A model generated the notes under the pieces. It was not told where the DNA came from, searched no databases, and saw nothing but the letters and a program-made list of their open reading frames with translations. Positions 1 through 5,259 of a stretch of DNA of 5,430 nucleotides are shown piece after piece. The stretch covers positions 1 through 5,430 of the forward strand of contig CAQRXS010000082.1 in NCBI GenBank assembly GCA_948874605.1. The letters run 5' to 3'. Positions within the stretch are counted from its first letter, which is position 1; each line of letters opens with the position of its first letter. Made by a program: the position numbers and the translations under genes. Source of the stretch: an uncultured Bacilli bacterium. Lineage in GTDB: Bacteria; Bacillota_I; Bacilli_A; RF39; UBA660.

Positions 1-486
1 ATTAGTAAATCCTGTAGTTTTTGACATATATCCAAAAATGTATTTAATTTCTGGAACGTTATCTAAAGATTGCAACATGTGGTAAAGGTACGTAAATGCA
101 TGAAAACTTTCAGCACTCTTTCGCTCATCCCCTAGTCTATCTTTTAATAAATTTACAATATTGGTCATTAACTGTTGTGACTCTTTATTTAAATTTTTTA
201 GATCAAAAAACGACTCCCCTCCACTACTTGTTTTGACGCTTTGATTTAATCTATTTTCGACATTCATTAAATAATCGGTGGTGACTTTGATTGAACTAAT
301 GGAGTTTCCATTTTCTTCTGATATATCTAATAATTTATATAATAATATTTTTTTTTCTTTTGGCCATTTATTCATATCGTCAAGTTCTAAATAATTATAA
401 ACCATTTGTCTAGAAACGCCTAGATATTTTGCAAGCCTCACTTTCGATATTCCTAATTCTTGTAACAATTCATTCAACTTGTTCAT
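1..486 (-). CDS. Helix-turn-helix transcriptional regulator (N-terminal part, cut by left window edge)
   Basis: The frame from ATG at 486 stays open for all 162 codons to base 1, so the C-terminus is missing. Residues about 13-33 (ISKVRLAKYLGVSRQMVYNY) form a classic Cro/XRE-like helix-turn-helix: a short helix, the turn at LGVS, then the recognition helix RQMVYNYL. A second helical region (about 42-56) follows. From about residue 60 on, the sequence is polar and helix-rich (for example NKESQQLMTNIVNLLKDRL) and I do not recognise the domain; it may be a dimerisation or ligand domain. An in-frame ATG exists at 540, but it lies between the -35 and -10 boxes of a consensus promoter, so 486 is preferred even though its Shine-Dalgarno (AAGAG) is weak. 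A nine-A run on the coding strand (348-356) lies at codons 44-47. DNA binding is well supported; its targets are unknown. Confidence 0.85.
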   Translation of the reverse strand, partial: MNKLNELLQELGISKVRLAKYLGVSRQMVYNYLELDDMNKWPKEKKILLYKLLDISEENGNSISSIKVTTDYLMNVENRLNQSVKTSSGGESFFDLKNLNKESQQLMTNIVNLLKDRLGDERKSAESFHAFTYLYHMLQSLDNVPEIKYIFGYMSKTTGFTN

Positions 487-516
487 ATTCTCTTGCCTAC
501 TCTTTCTTATATTTAC

Positions 517-551
517 ATTATAATTATATCTACTTAACATTTTTATGTCAA
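517..551 (-). promoter_or_regulatory. Consensus sigma-A type promoter of the HTH regulator gene
   Basis: On the minus strand, TTGACA (546-551) is followed after exactly 17 bases by TATAAT (523-528), a perfect match to both housekeeping boxes with optimal spacing. Initiation would fall near 516, giving a leader of about 30 nt before the ATG at 486. The -10 box lies inside a 10-bp perfect palindrome TATAATTATA (519-528), which also supplies a second TATAAT at 517-522. The palindrome could be an operator for autoregulation, but in AT-rich DNA it may be chance. An A/T-rich stretch upstream of the -35 (552-580) could act as an UP element. Confidence 0.85.
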
Positions 552-605
552 GAAAAAGTAAATTTTTGTTGAAAATTTCTTTAAATACACACTACCTAGC
601 AATAT

Positions 606-630
606 AAAAAGTATCTAATCGCATAGATAC
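606..630 (-). terminator. Intrinsic terminator of mnmA, overlapping its stop codon
   Basis: On the minus strand GTATCTA (624-630) pairs perfectly with TAGATAC (611-617) around a 6-nt loop and is followed by TTTTTATATT (601-610). The stem starts inside the last codons of mnmA, and the 3' arm begins with its TAG stop (615-617). The 7-bp stem has only two G-C pairs, so it is of moderate strength. It separates mnmA from the downstream regulator gene, which has its own promoter. Confidence 0.7.
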
Positions 631-1727
631 CATAATTTTTCGTTATTTTTGAATACTTCTGATATAATTCCACTTCCAATACAGTGTTCTTTTAAATAGA
701 AAACGCAAAACTGCCCAGGAGTTACTGATTTTACTTGTTCTGGATAAGAGACTCTTACATGATCGTCGTCTATATAATCGATTTCTACAGGATAATCTTC
801 TCCACGATATCGAAACTTGGCAGTGCAAAAGGTAGGCCTTTCTTTGCAGTTGAAACAAACATTTTCAAGTATACAAGCGTCACTTAGAAGATAATTCGAA
901 TCGTCTTCAAAAGCGACGTACAATTCATTTTTTTTGACATTTTTTCCGCAGACATAATGGCGTTGTGCAAAGCCGGAAATGCCAACATTTTTTCTTTGAC
1001 CGATTGTGTAATTCATAAGACCTGTATGTTTTCCAATTATTTCTTTTGTTTGAACATCAATAATATTACCTGGGTTTGGCTTTAGATAATTACTAATAAA
1101 TTCTTGATAATGACGTTCCCCAATAAAGCAAATTCCAGTTGAATCTTTTTTATCAGCAACATTTAAACCAATTTTGTGGGCAATCTCGCGTACTTCTGGT
1201 TTCGTTAAATTTCCAATCGGGAATAGAACATTTTTAAGTTGTTCCTCGTTCAGTTGAGCTAAGAAGTATGTTTGATCTTTATTTGAATCTATCCCTCTTA
1301 AAAGACGTCCATTTTCCATTCTAGCATAATGTCCTGTTGCCATGTATTCTGCACCTAAACGTTTCGCCTCTTTTTTGAAAACATCAAATTTAATATATTT
1401 ATTACATAGTAAATCAGGATTTGGTGTTCTTCCCTTTTTTAGTTCTTCTAGAAAATACATAAAGACGTTATCCCAATATTCTTTGATAAAATCAATGCGA
1501 TGAAGTTTAATTCCTAAAATTTCACATGTTTTTAGTGCGTCATTGTAATCCGTTTCTTGCGGGCAAATATTTTCATTTAAAGTAGGATTCCCGTTGATGT
1601 CATTGTTTAACATAGCGTCCCAGTTGCGCATAAAAAGCCCTTCTACTTCGTACCCTTCTTTTTGAAGCAAATACGCACTTACTGCAGAATCCACTCCTCC
1701 GCTAATCCCAACAATAACTTTTGACAT
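615..1727 (-). CDS. mnmA: tRNA-specific 2-thiouridylase MnmA
   Basis: MnmA activates U34 of the Lys, Glu and Gln tRNAs with ATP and replaces O2 with sulfur delivered as a persulfide, giving the s2U that stabilises wobble decoding; it is cytoplasmic. The 370-residue length is normal for the family. The N-terminal PP-loop ATPase motif SGGVDS is at residues 9-14, and the family signature FMRNWD is at 32-37. The catalytic stretch GRTPNPDLLCN carries Asp105 and Cys108, and the second active-site cysteine is Cys200 in DSTGICFIG; these correspond to Asp99, Cys102 and Cys199 of E. coli MnmA. TIGQRKNVGI (241-250) and the C-terminal beta-barrel end (PGQFCVFYL) complete the fold. A GTG nine bases upstream (1736) is in frame but is part of the ribosome binding site, so ATG at 1727 is chosen. 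It lies 29 bp downstream of the spoIIM-like gene on the same strand and is closed by a terminator at its stop codon. Confidence 0.97.
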   Translation of the reverse strand: MSKVIVGISGGVDSAVSAYLLQKEGYEVEGLFMRNWDAMLNNDINGNPTLNENICPQETDYNDALKTCEILGIKLHRIDFIKEYWDNVFMYFLEELKKGRTPNPDLLCNKYIKFDVFKKEAKRLGAEYMATGHYARMENGRLLRGIDSNKDQTYFLAQLNEEQLKNVLFPIGNLTKPEVREIAHKIGLNVADKKDSTGICFIGERHYQEFISNYLKPNPGNIIDVQTKEIIGKHTGLMNYTIGQRKNVGISGFAQRHYVCGKNVKKNELYVAFEDDSNYLLSDACILENVCFNCKERPTFCTAKFRYRGEDYPVEIDYIDDDHVRVSYPEQVKSVTPGQFCVFYLKEHCIGSGIISEVFKNNEKLWYLCD

Positions 1728-1731
1728 ATTA

Positions 1732-1740
1732 ATCACATCC
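1732..1740 (-). promoter_or_regulatory. Ribosome binding site deciding the mnmA start
   Basis: GGATGTGAT on the minus strand matches GGAGGTGAT, the complement of the usual 16S rRNA tail, with one mismatch. It lies 4 nt before ATG 1727. The alternative GTG start at 1736 lies within this site, so it is unlikely to be used. Confidence 0.75.
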
Positions 1741-1750
1741 CAATGGAATT

Positions 1751-1778
1751 ATTATATCATGAAAGAAGAAAATGAAAA
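1751..1778 (-). promoter_or_regulatory. Possible sigma-A promoter for mnmA inside the end of the spoIIM-like gene
   Basis: A perfect TATAAT (1751-1756) is preceded at 16 bp by TTTTCA (1773-1778), which matches four of six -35 positions. Initiation near 1744 would give a leader of about 17 nt that contains the mnmA ribosome binding site. It would let the housekeeping gene be transcribed independently of the sporulation-type gene upstream. The -35 overlaps coding sequence and is weak. Confidence 0.45.
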
Positions 1779-2335
1779 AGCGGCAAGATTTTATTTCCAA
1801 AAAAGAACACAAAAATATCATTTATAAAGGCTATTAAAATTAAGTAAATACATCCTTTCATTAAGCGAGTTATTGCTATACTTGGATCAGTTTTATAAAT
1901 ATATTTTCCAATCATTTTTCTGGCAATTTCTAAGGTCTTTAAAAAGAATAAGGTCAAAATTAAAATATAAGCCATTTTGGTAATTATTAAAAAGATTAAA
2001 CTAAAAAGAAAGCCTCCAATTTGATAAGTCATAAGAAATATGCCAATTAAAAAACCACTTGTTAAACCTTCATAAAATAAAACAGTGCATAAAAGTGGTA
2101 CACCAATACCTATAAATGATGTTGCGAAGCAAAGGACTAATAGAAAAAAATGTATTAGCATGTAATTATAAGATTGACTGGAAATATTAGAAACATAATA
2201 GACAACGCTTTCTTTTAAAAAGTCTATATTACGAATACCTAAAAATAAGCCAATGCTTGCTCCAAACAGAAAAAGACATAATAAGAAGAACAAAATATAT
2301 TTTTTCTTGCTGATATATTTTCTTAGTTTTAGCAT
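1757..2335 (-). CDS. spoIIM: SpoIIM-family (stage II sporulation protein M) membrane protein
   Basis: A 192-residue, very hydrophobic protein with a lysine-rich N-terminus (MLKLRKYISKKK) and about five to six membrane spans: near 13-34, 59-76, 78-103, 107-133 and 160-179. The region IGIGVPLLCTVLFYEG followed by SGFLIGIF (about 75-100) resembles the SpoIIM core, in which a conserved Pro and Gly pattern links two spans; B. subtilis SpoIIM has about 214 residues and the same layout. In the family, SpoIIM works with SpoIID and SpoIIP in the mother-cell membrane to remodel septal peptidoglycan during engulfment. SpoIIM-domain (DUF95) proteins also occur in non-sporulating species, so the role rests partly on the spoIVB gene nearby. 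The start at 2335 follows AGGTGAT after 3 nt; a longer frame to 2419 has no such site and would cover the divergent intergenic region. No terminator is seen before mnmA, so read-through is possible. Confidence 0.72.
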   Translation of the reverse strand: MLKLRKYISKKKYILFFLLCLFLFGASIGLFLGIRNIDFLKESVVYYVSNISSQSYNYMLIHFFLLVLCFATSFIGIGVPLLCTVLFYEGLTSGFLIGIFLMTYQIGGFLFSLIFLIITKMAYILILTLFFLKTLEIARKMIGKYIYKTDPSIAITRLMKGCIYLILIAFINDIFVFFFGNKILPLFHFLLS

Positions 2336-2338
2336 AGT

Positions 2339-2345
2339 ATCACCT
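2339..2345 (-). promoter_or_regulatory. Ribosome binding site deciding the spoIIM start
   Basis: AGGTGAT on the minus strand ends 3 nt before ATG 2335. It matches the extended anti-Shine-Dalgarno complement and favours this start over upstream in-frame codons. Confidence 0.8.
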
Positions 2346-2370
2346 AGTAAAGTATATTTACAAAGTAGCA

Positions 2371-2399
2371 TTTTTATGATAAAGTTAACTGTGAAATGT
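2371..2399 (-). promoter_or_regulatory. Weak candidate sigma-E-like promoter for the spoIIM-like gene
   Basis: On the minus strand, ACATTTC (2393-2399), 14 bases, then CATAAAAA (2371-2378) partly matches the Bacillus sigma-E pattern (KMATATT, 14-15 bases, CATACANT). Initiation near 2364 would give a leader of about 28 nt. B. subtilis spoIIM is sigma-E dependent, and I see no good sigma-A promoter here. The match is incomplete and AT-rich DNA yields such hits easily. Confidence 0.25.
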
Positions 2400-2404
2400 G
2401 AGGT
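2400..2404 (+). promoter_or_regulatory. Ribosome binding site of the 30-residue membrane protein
   Basis: GAGGT lies 7 nt before ATG 2412. It supports that start over the earlier in-frame ATG at 2253, which would place the gene over the spoIIM coding region on the other strand. Confidence 0.7.
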
Positions 2405-2411
2405 TATTAAA

Positions 2412-2504
2412 ATGAACACGAAGGTTCGTAAAATTGTTGCTTGGATTATGCTAATTATAATGGTAGTTGGTATTTTAGGCGGAATATTAATATATGCACT
2501 GTAA
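2412..2504 (+). CDS. Small single-span membrane protein (30 aa), DUF4044-like
   Basis: A short gene with its own ribosome binding site and an intrinsic terminator beginning at its stop codon, so it is very probably real despite its size. The protein starts with a basic cytoplasmic-type head (MNTKVRKIVAW) and continues with one hydrophobic span (about 9-29) containing a glycine-rich section, GILGGI. The pattern of a basic head, KI..W.ML..M, then glycines resembles the tiny Firmicute membrane proteins grouped as DUF4044, from memory only; their function is unknown. It sits between the divergent spoIIM-like gene and spoIVB. The terminator suggests it is transcribed separately from spoIVB, though read-through is possible. 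A weak sigma-A-like pair, TTTACA (2357-2362), 17 bases, TAAAGT (2380-2385), lies upstream. No enzymatic motif is present; a structural or membrane-partner role is the only reasonable guess. Confidence 0.75.
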   Translation: MNTKVRKIVAWIMLIIMVVGILGGILIYAL

Positions 2505-2542
2505 TGGTAATTTCTGGGTTAGCAGTTATTACCATTTTTTTT
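2503..2542 (+). terminator. Intrinsic terminator of the small membrane protein gene
   Basis: AATGGTAAT (2503-2511) pairs perfectly with ATTACCATT (2528-2536). After a TT/TT bulge the stem continues with CTG/CAG (2514-2516 / 2523-2525) around the 6-nt loop GGTTAG. A run of eight T (2535-2542) follows. The 5' arm includes the last two bases of the TAA stop. It lies between the small gene and spoIVB and implies separate control of spoIVB. Confidence 0.85.
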
Positions 2543-2563
2543 ACCATAATTTATGCCATAATA
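2524..2563 (+). promoter_or_regulatory. Possible sporulation-sigma promoter region of spoIVB (weak)
   Basis: No sigma-A type box pair is seen between the terminator and spoIVB. Two CATA-containing -10-like elements occur: CATAATTT (2545-2552), which fits CATANNNT of sigma-E and has a half-matching AGTTATT (2524-2530) 14 bp upstream; and CATAATA (2557-2563), which fits the CATNNTA -10 of sigma-G but has no matching -35. Starting from the first would give a leader of about 21 nt. B. subtilis spoIVB is sigma-G (and sigma-F) controlled. Treat as suggestive only. Confidence 0.22.
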
Positions 2564-2568
2564 AAAAC

Positions 2569-2575
2569 AGGTGAT
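2569..2575 (+). promoter_or_regulatory. Ribosome binding site deciding the spoIVB start
   Basis: AGGTGAT ends 4 nt before ATG 2580. The upstream in-frame GTG (2571) and ATG (2574) overlap this site, so 2580 is taken as the start, with the same geometry as spoIIM and mnmA. Confidence 0.8.
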
Positions 2576-2579
2576 GAAG

Positions 2580-3569
2580 ATGAAAAAAAGATTATTTTTT
2601 AGCAGTATTTTATTGATACTCCTCTTCCCTTTCACGGTGTTAGCTTATTCCAGTGAGGTAATACTTGGAGGAGAAAATATTGGTATTCACATCGAAACCC
2701 CTGGAGTCATGGTAATCGGTTTTTATAAAGTGAATGGCCATTTTCTTAAAGGAACTCCGGAAATCCAAGTTGGTGATTTCATTGTTAAAGTAAATGATAT
2801 TTCTATTTCAAATATTTCTGATTTAACAAACGCTATTGAAAAAAATATTCAAGACAATCACATCACGCTAACGGTACATAGAAATAAAGCTCCGCTTGAA
2901 ATTAATTTAGAACTTGATAAAGTGGATGGAATATATAAAACTGGACTATATGTTAAGGATGGAATTACAGGAATAGGAACCATAACTTATATAGACCCAG
3001 ATACTAAGGTATATGGAGCACTTGGTCATGAAATCTTAGAAAGTACTTCGAGCAAACTTGTAGAAGTTAAAACTGGTAAAATTTTTGAGAGTCGCGTAAC
3101 CAGTATCAAAAAAAGTGAAAACGGAATGGCTGGAGAAAAGAATGCCGAATTTAATTATGATCATGTTTATGGAAATATTCGAGAAAATAATAATCATGGA
3201 ATTTTTGGGGTCTATGAAGAAAATACAGATTTAGAAACAATTCCTGTTGGAACAAAAGATGATATTCAAATTGGCAAAGCATCTATATATACTGTAATAA
3301 ATGGGATGAATAAGCAAGAATATGAAATTGAAATTACTAATATTAATGAATATAATGAAGTTAAAAATATTACATTTCAAATAACAGATAAAGAATTAAT
3401 GGAAAAAACTGGGGGAATTGTTCAAGGGATGAGTGGCTCCCCTATTGTTCAGAATGGTCGTCTTATAGGAGCAGTAACACATGTAATTGTAGATAATCCT
3501 ATGACGGGTTATGGAATCTTAATAACAACTATGTTAGAAAATGGAGATAAAATTAAAAATAACCAATAA
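2580..3569 (+). CDS. spoIVB: SpoIVB-family serine peptidase (S55) with PDZ domain
   Basis: SpoIVB is made in the forespore, exported to the space between forespore and mother cell, and cleaves SpoIVFA so that SpoIVFB can process pro-sigma-K. This 329-residue protein has an N-terminal signal or anchor (about 5-22, ending VLA), a PDZ domain (about 40-112, with VGDFIVKVND at 64-73), and a C-terminal S55 peptidase domain. The catalytic residues are visible: His150 in YGALGHEI, Asp270 in QITDKELMEKTGG, and Ser285 in VQGMSGSPIV. The 15-residue Asp-to-Ser spacing equals that of B. subtilis Asp363/Ser378 as I recall it. It is about 100 residues shorter than the B. subtilis protein (about 425), mainly in the part before the peptidase. 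The gene stands alone between two terminators, without the recN and spo0A neighbours known from Bacillus within this window. It converges with proS. Confidence 0.95.
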   Translation: MKKRLFFSSILLILLFPFTVLAYSSEVILGGENIGIHIETPGVMVIGFYKVNGHFLKGTPEIQVGDFIVKVNDISISNISDLTNAIEKNIQDNHITLTVHRNKAPLEINLELDKVDGIYKTGLYVKDGITGIGTITYIDPDTKVYGALGHEILESTSSKLVEVKTGKIFESRVTSIKKSENGMAGEKNAEFNYDHVYGNIRENNNHGIFGVYEENTDLETIPVGTKDDIQIGKASIYTVINGMNKQEYEIEITNINEYNEVKNITFQITDKELMEKTGGIVQGMSGSPIVQNGRLIGAVTHVIVDNPMTGYGILITTMLENGDKIKNNQ

Positions 3570-3586
3570 AAACTGGTTATTTTTTT
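3555..3586. terminator. Bidirectional intrinsic terminator between convergent spoIVB and proS
   Basis: AAAAATAACCA (3555-3565) pairs perfectly over 11 bp with TGGTTATTTTT (3574-3584) around an 8-nt loop. On the plus strand the T-run extends to 3586 and ends spoIVB; the spoIVB stop TAA (3567-3569) lies in the loop and the 5' arm codes for its last residues. On the minus strand the hairpin is followed by TTTTTAATTTT and lies 27 nt past the proS stop, so it can end the xse-proS operon too. Confidence 0.85.
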
Positions 3587-3611
3587 AAAATTTTATGAAA
3601 TATTTGCTTTT

Positions 3612-5030
3612 TTAATATTGGCGCCCAAAATAGATTTTATGCTTTGCTGGTCTTCCACAGTATGAACAAATGCCTGTATCGATATCTTCTTTGATACAAC
3701 GGCTTTTTAGTCCAGTCTCTTCTTTAATTTTCTCTTCGCAGTCTGTATTGCCACACCACGAAGTTAATAGAAAACCTGGCTTTGTTTTAGCAACTTCTTG
3801 AAACTCTTCTTTTGATGAAACTTCATATATCATGGAATCGCGACGTGCTTTTGCTCTATCGTACATATCTTTTTGAATTATTGGAAGAAGATTTTCTATT
3901 TCACTTGCCACATTTTCTACTTCTACATTTATTTTTTCTAATGTGTCTCTTCTTACTAGAGTAACTTGATTATTTTCTAAATCTCTTGGCCCTACTTCGA
4001 CACGTATCGGGATTCCTTTAATTTCAGCTTCTGCAAATTTAAAACCAGGGGATTTATCAGAATTGTCAATTTTGTATGTTATATTTTCAGGTAAACTGTC
4101 ACTGATAGAACCAATTACATTTTGAACTTCTTCTGTATTTTTAATAGGAATAAAAATTACTTTGATTGGGGCAATATTTGGAGGTAATACAAGCCCATTA
4201 TTATCGCTGTGAGTCATAATAAGCCCTCCTATCATTCTTGTTGAACTTCCCCAGCTGGTTTGATATGGTGTAACTAATTTATTCTCTTTATTTAAATATT
4301 CTATATGAAAGGCTTTTGCGAAATGAGTTCCGAAATAATGGCTTGTTCCATTTTGAAGAGCTACACCATCATACATCATAGCTTCTAATGTGTAAGTTTC
4401 TTCTGCTCCAGCAAATTTTTCCTTTTCTGTCTTTTTCCCAACTAAAACTGGCAATGCTAAAATATTTTTTTGGAAATTTTCATAAACTTTTAGCATTCTT
4501 AAGGTTTCTTCTTTTGCTTCTTCTGCTGTTTCGTGCATTGTGTGACCTTCTTGCCATAAAATTTCTCGACTCCGCAAGAATGGTCTTGTTGTTTTTTCCC
4601 AACGAACAATTGTACACCATTGATTGTATAATACTGGTAAATCACGATATGACTTTATAATATTTTTAAAATGTTCGCAAAATAAAGTTTCGCTTGTTGG
4701 CCTTACACACATTCTTTCTTCTAAGGGAGTGTCTCCACCATGTGTAACCCAAGCAACTTCAGGTGCAAAACCCTCTACGTGTTCTTTTTCAACATTAAGT
4801 AAGGATTCTGGAATAAACATTGGCATTTGAACATTTACGTGTCCTAGTTTTTTAAATTCCTTATCAAGAATGCTCATAATATTTTCCCATATTGCATATC
4901 CATAAGGTCTTATAATCATGCTTCCTTTGACGTTTGAATAGGAAACTAAATCAGCTTCTCTTACAATATCAGTATACCATTTGGCAAAATCAGTATCCCT
5001 ATCAGTAATTTTTGTAACTAATTTAGCCAT
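3612..5030 (-). CDS. proS: Prolyl-tRNA synthetase, archaeal/eukaryote-like (ProS type 3)
   Basis: This class II synthetase charges tRNA-Pro with proline using ATP in the cytoplasm. The 472-residue protein has the short architecture without the editing (INS) insertion of the bacterial-type enzyme. Motif 1 lies around 65-76 (NVQMPMFIPES), motif 2 around 143-164 (RWEKTTRPFLRSRE then WQEGHT), and motif 3 around 261-274 (GSSTRMIGGLIMTH, with Arg265 as the likely ATP-contacting arginine). TSETLF (112-117) is also typical. The anticodon-binding domain covers about 286-385. The C-terminal zinc domain holds Cys426, Cys431, Cys455 and Cys458, and the protein ends in YFGRQY; in this subfamily the terminal Tyr reaches toward the active site. 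ATG 5030 is chosen because GAGGAGG lies 6 nt upstream; the longer frame to 5048 starts inside xseB before that site. It is the last gene of the xseA-xseB-proS unit, 1 nt after the xseB stop. Confidence 0.97.
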   Translation of the reverse strand: MAKLVTKITDRDTDFAKWYTDIVREADLVSYSNVKGSMIIRPYGYAIWENIMSILDKEFKKLGHVNVQMPMFIPESLLNVEKEHVEGFAPEVAWVTHGGDTPLEERMCVRPTSETLFCEHFKNIIKSYRDLPVLYNQWCTIVRWEKTTRPFLRSREILWQEGHTMHETAEEAKEETLRMLKVYENFQKNILALPVLVGKKTEKEKFAGAEETYTLEAMMYDGVALQNGTSHYFGTHFAKAFHIEYLNKENKLVTPYQTSWGSSTRMIGGLIMTHSDNNGLVLPPNIAPIKVIFIPIKNTEEVQNVIGSISDSLPENITYKIDNSDKSPGFKFAEAEIKGIPIRVEVGPRDLENNQVTLVRRDTLEKINVEVENVASEIENLLPIIQKDMYDRAKARRDSMIYEVSSKEEFQEVAKTKPGFLLTSWCGNTDCEEKIKEETGLKSRCIKEDIDTGICSYCGRPAKHKIYFGRQY

Positions 5031-5031
5031 A

Positions 5032-5259
5032 TTATTCCTCCTCATCATTTATTTTAAAATCTTCTAATTCTCCATTCTCAGAAAGAATTTTGTTTACTTG
5101 AGTTGTTGCCTTGTCTAATTTTTCTTGACATAGTTTTACCAAATTCATTGCATCTGTATATTTTGTAATGGCCTCTTCTAAAGGAATAGCTCCGCTTTCT
5201 AAATCTTTAATAATTATCTCTAAATCTTTTAATGCACCTTCAAATGTAATTTCTTTCAT
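5032..5259 (-). CDS. xseB: Exodeoxyribonuclease VII small subunit XseB
   Basis: The 75-residue length is standard. The family signature is visible: TFEGALKDLEIIIKDLESGA (5-24) followed by PLEEAITKYTDAMNLVKLC, then a second helix (QEKLDKATTQVNKIL), which together form the helical hairpin that wraps the large subunit. With XseA it degrades single-stranded DNA from either end into oligonucleotides and takes part in repair. Its ATG overlaps the xseA TGA stop as ATGA, which suggests translational coupling of the two subunits. It ends in an acidic tail, INDEEE; the codons for this tail also form the proS ribosome binding site. Confidence 0.96.
   Translation of the reverse strand: MKEITFEGALKDLEIIIKDLESGAIPLEEAITKYTDAMNLVKLCQEKLDKATTQVNKILSENGELEDFKINDEEE
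5037..5043 (-). promoter_or_regulatory. Ribosome binding site of proS, embedded in the end of xseB
   Basis: GAGGAGG on the minus strand lies 6 nt before ATG 5030. It is read as the Glu codons of the XseB C-terminus, with the xseB TAA directly after them. It is decisive for choosing the proS start. Confidence 0.85.

Noticed and set aside
487..540. Upstream in-frame ATG (540) for the HTH regulator
   Set aside because: This ATG falls between the -35 and -10 boxes of a perfect promoter, so it would be upstream of the transcript.
560..578. AAATTTT / AAAATTT inverted repeat between mnmA and the regulator
   Set aside because: The arms are purely A/T and lie in an AT-rich gap upstream of the -35; it is better explained as composition or an UP-like stretch than as a hairpin with function.
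643..858. 71-codon minus-strand frame
   Set aside because: It lies wholly inside mnmA in another frame, has no recognisable motif, and mnmA is certain.
2253..2411. N-terminal extension of the small membrane gene to ATG 2253
   Set aside because: It would overlap spoIIM on the opposite strand, and the GAGGT site at 2400-2404 marks the start at 2412.
2336..2419. Longer spoIIM reading frame starting at 2419
   Set aside because: It would cover the divergent gap and the small gene's start; AGGTGAT at 2339-2345 sits directly before ATG 2335.
4388..4830. Two plus-strand frames of 90 and 68 codons
   Set aside because: Both are antisense to the conserved core of proS, with leucine-rich or random-looking products and no family resemblance.
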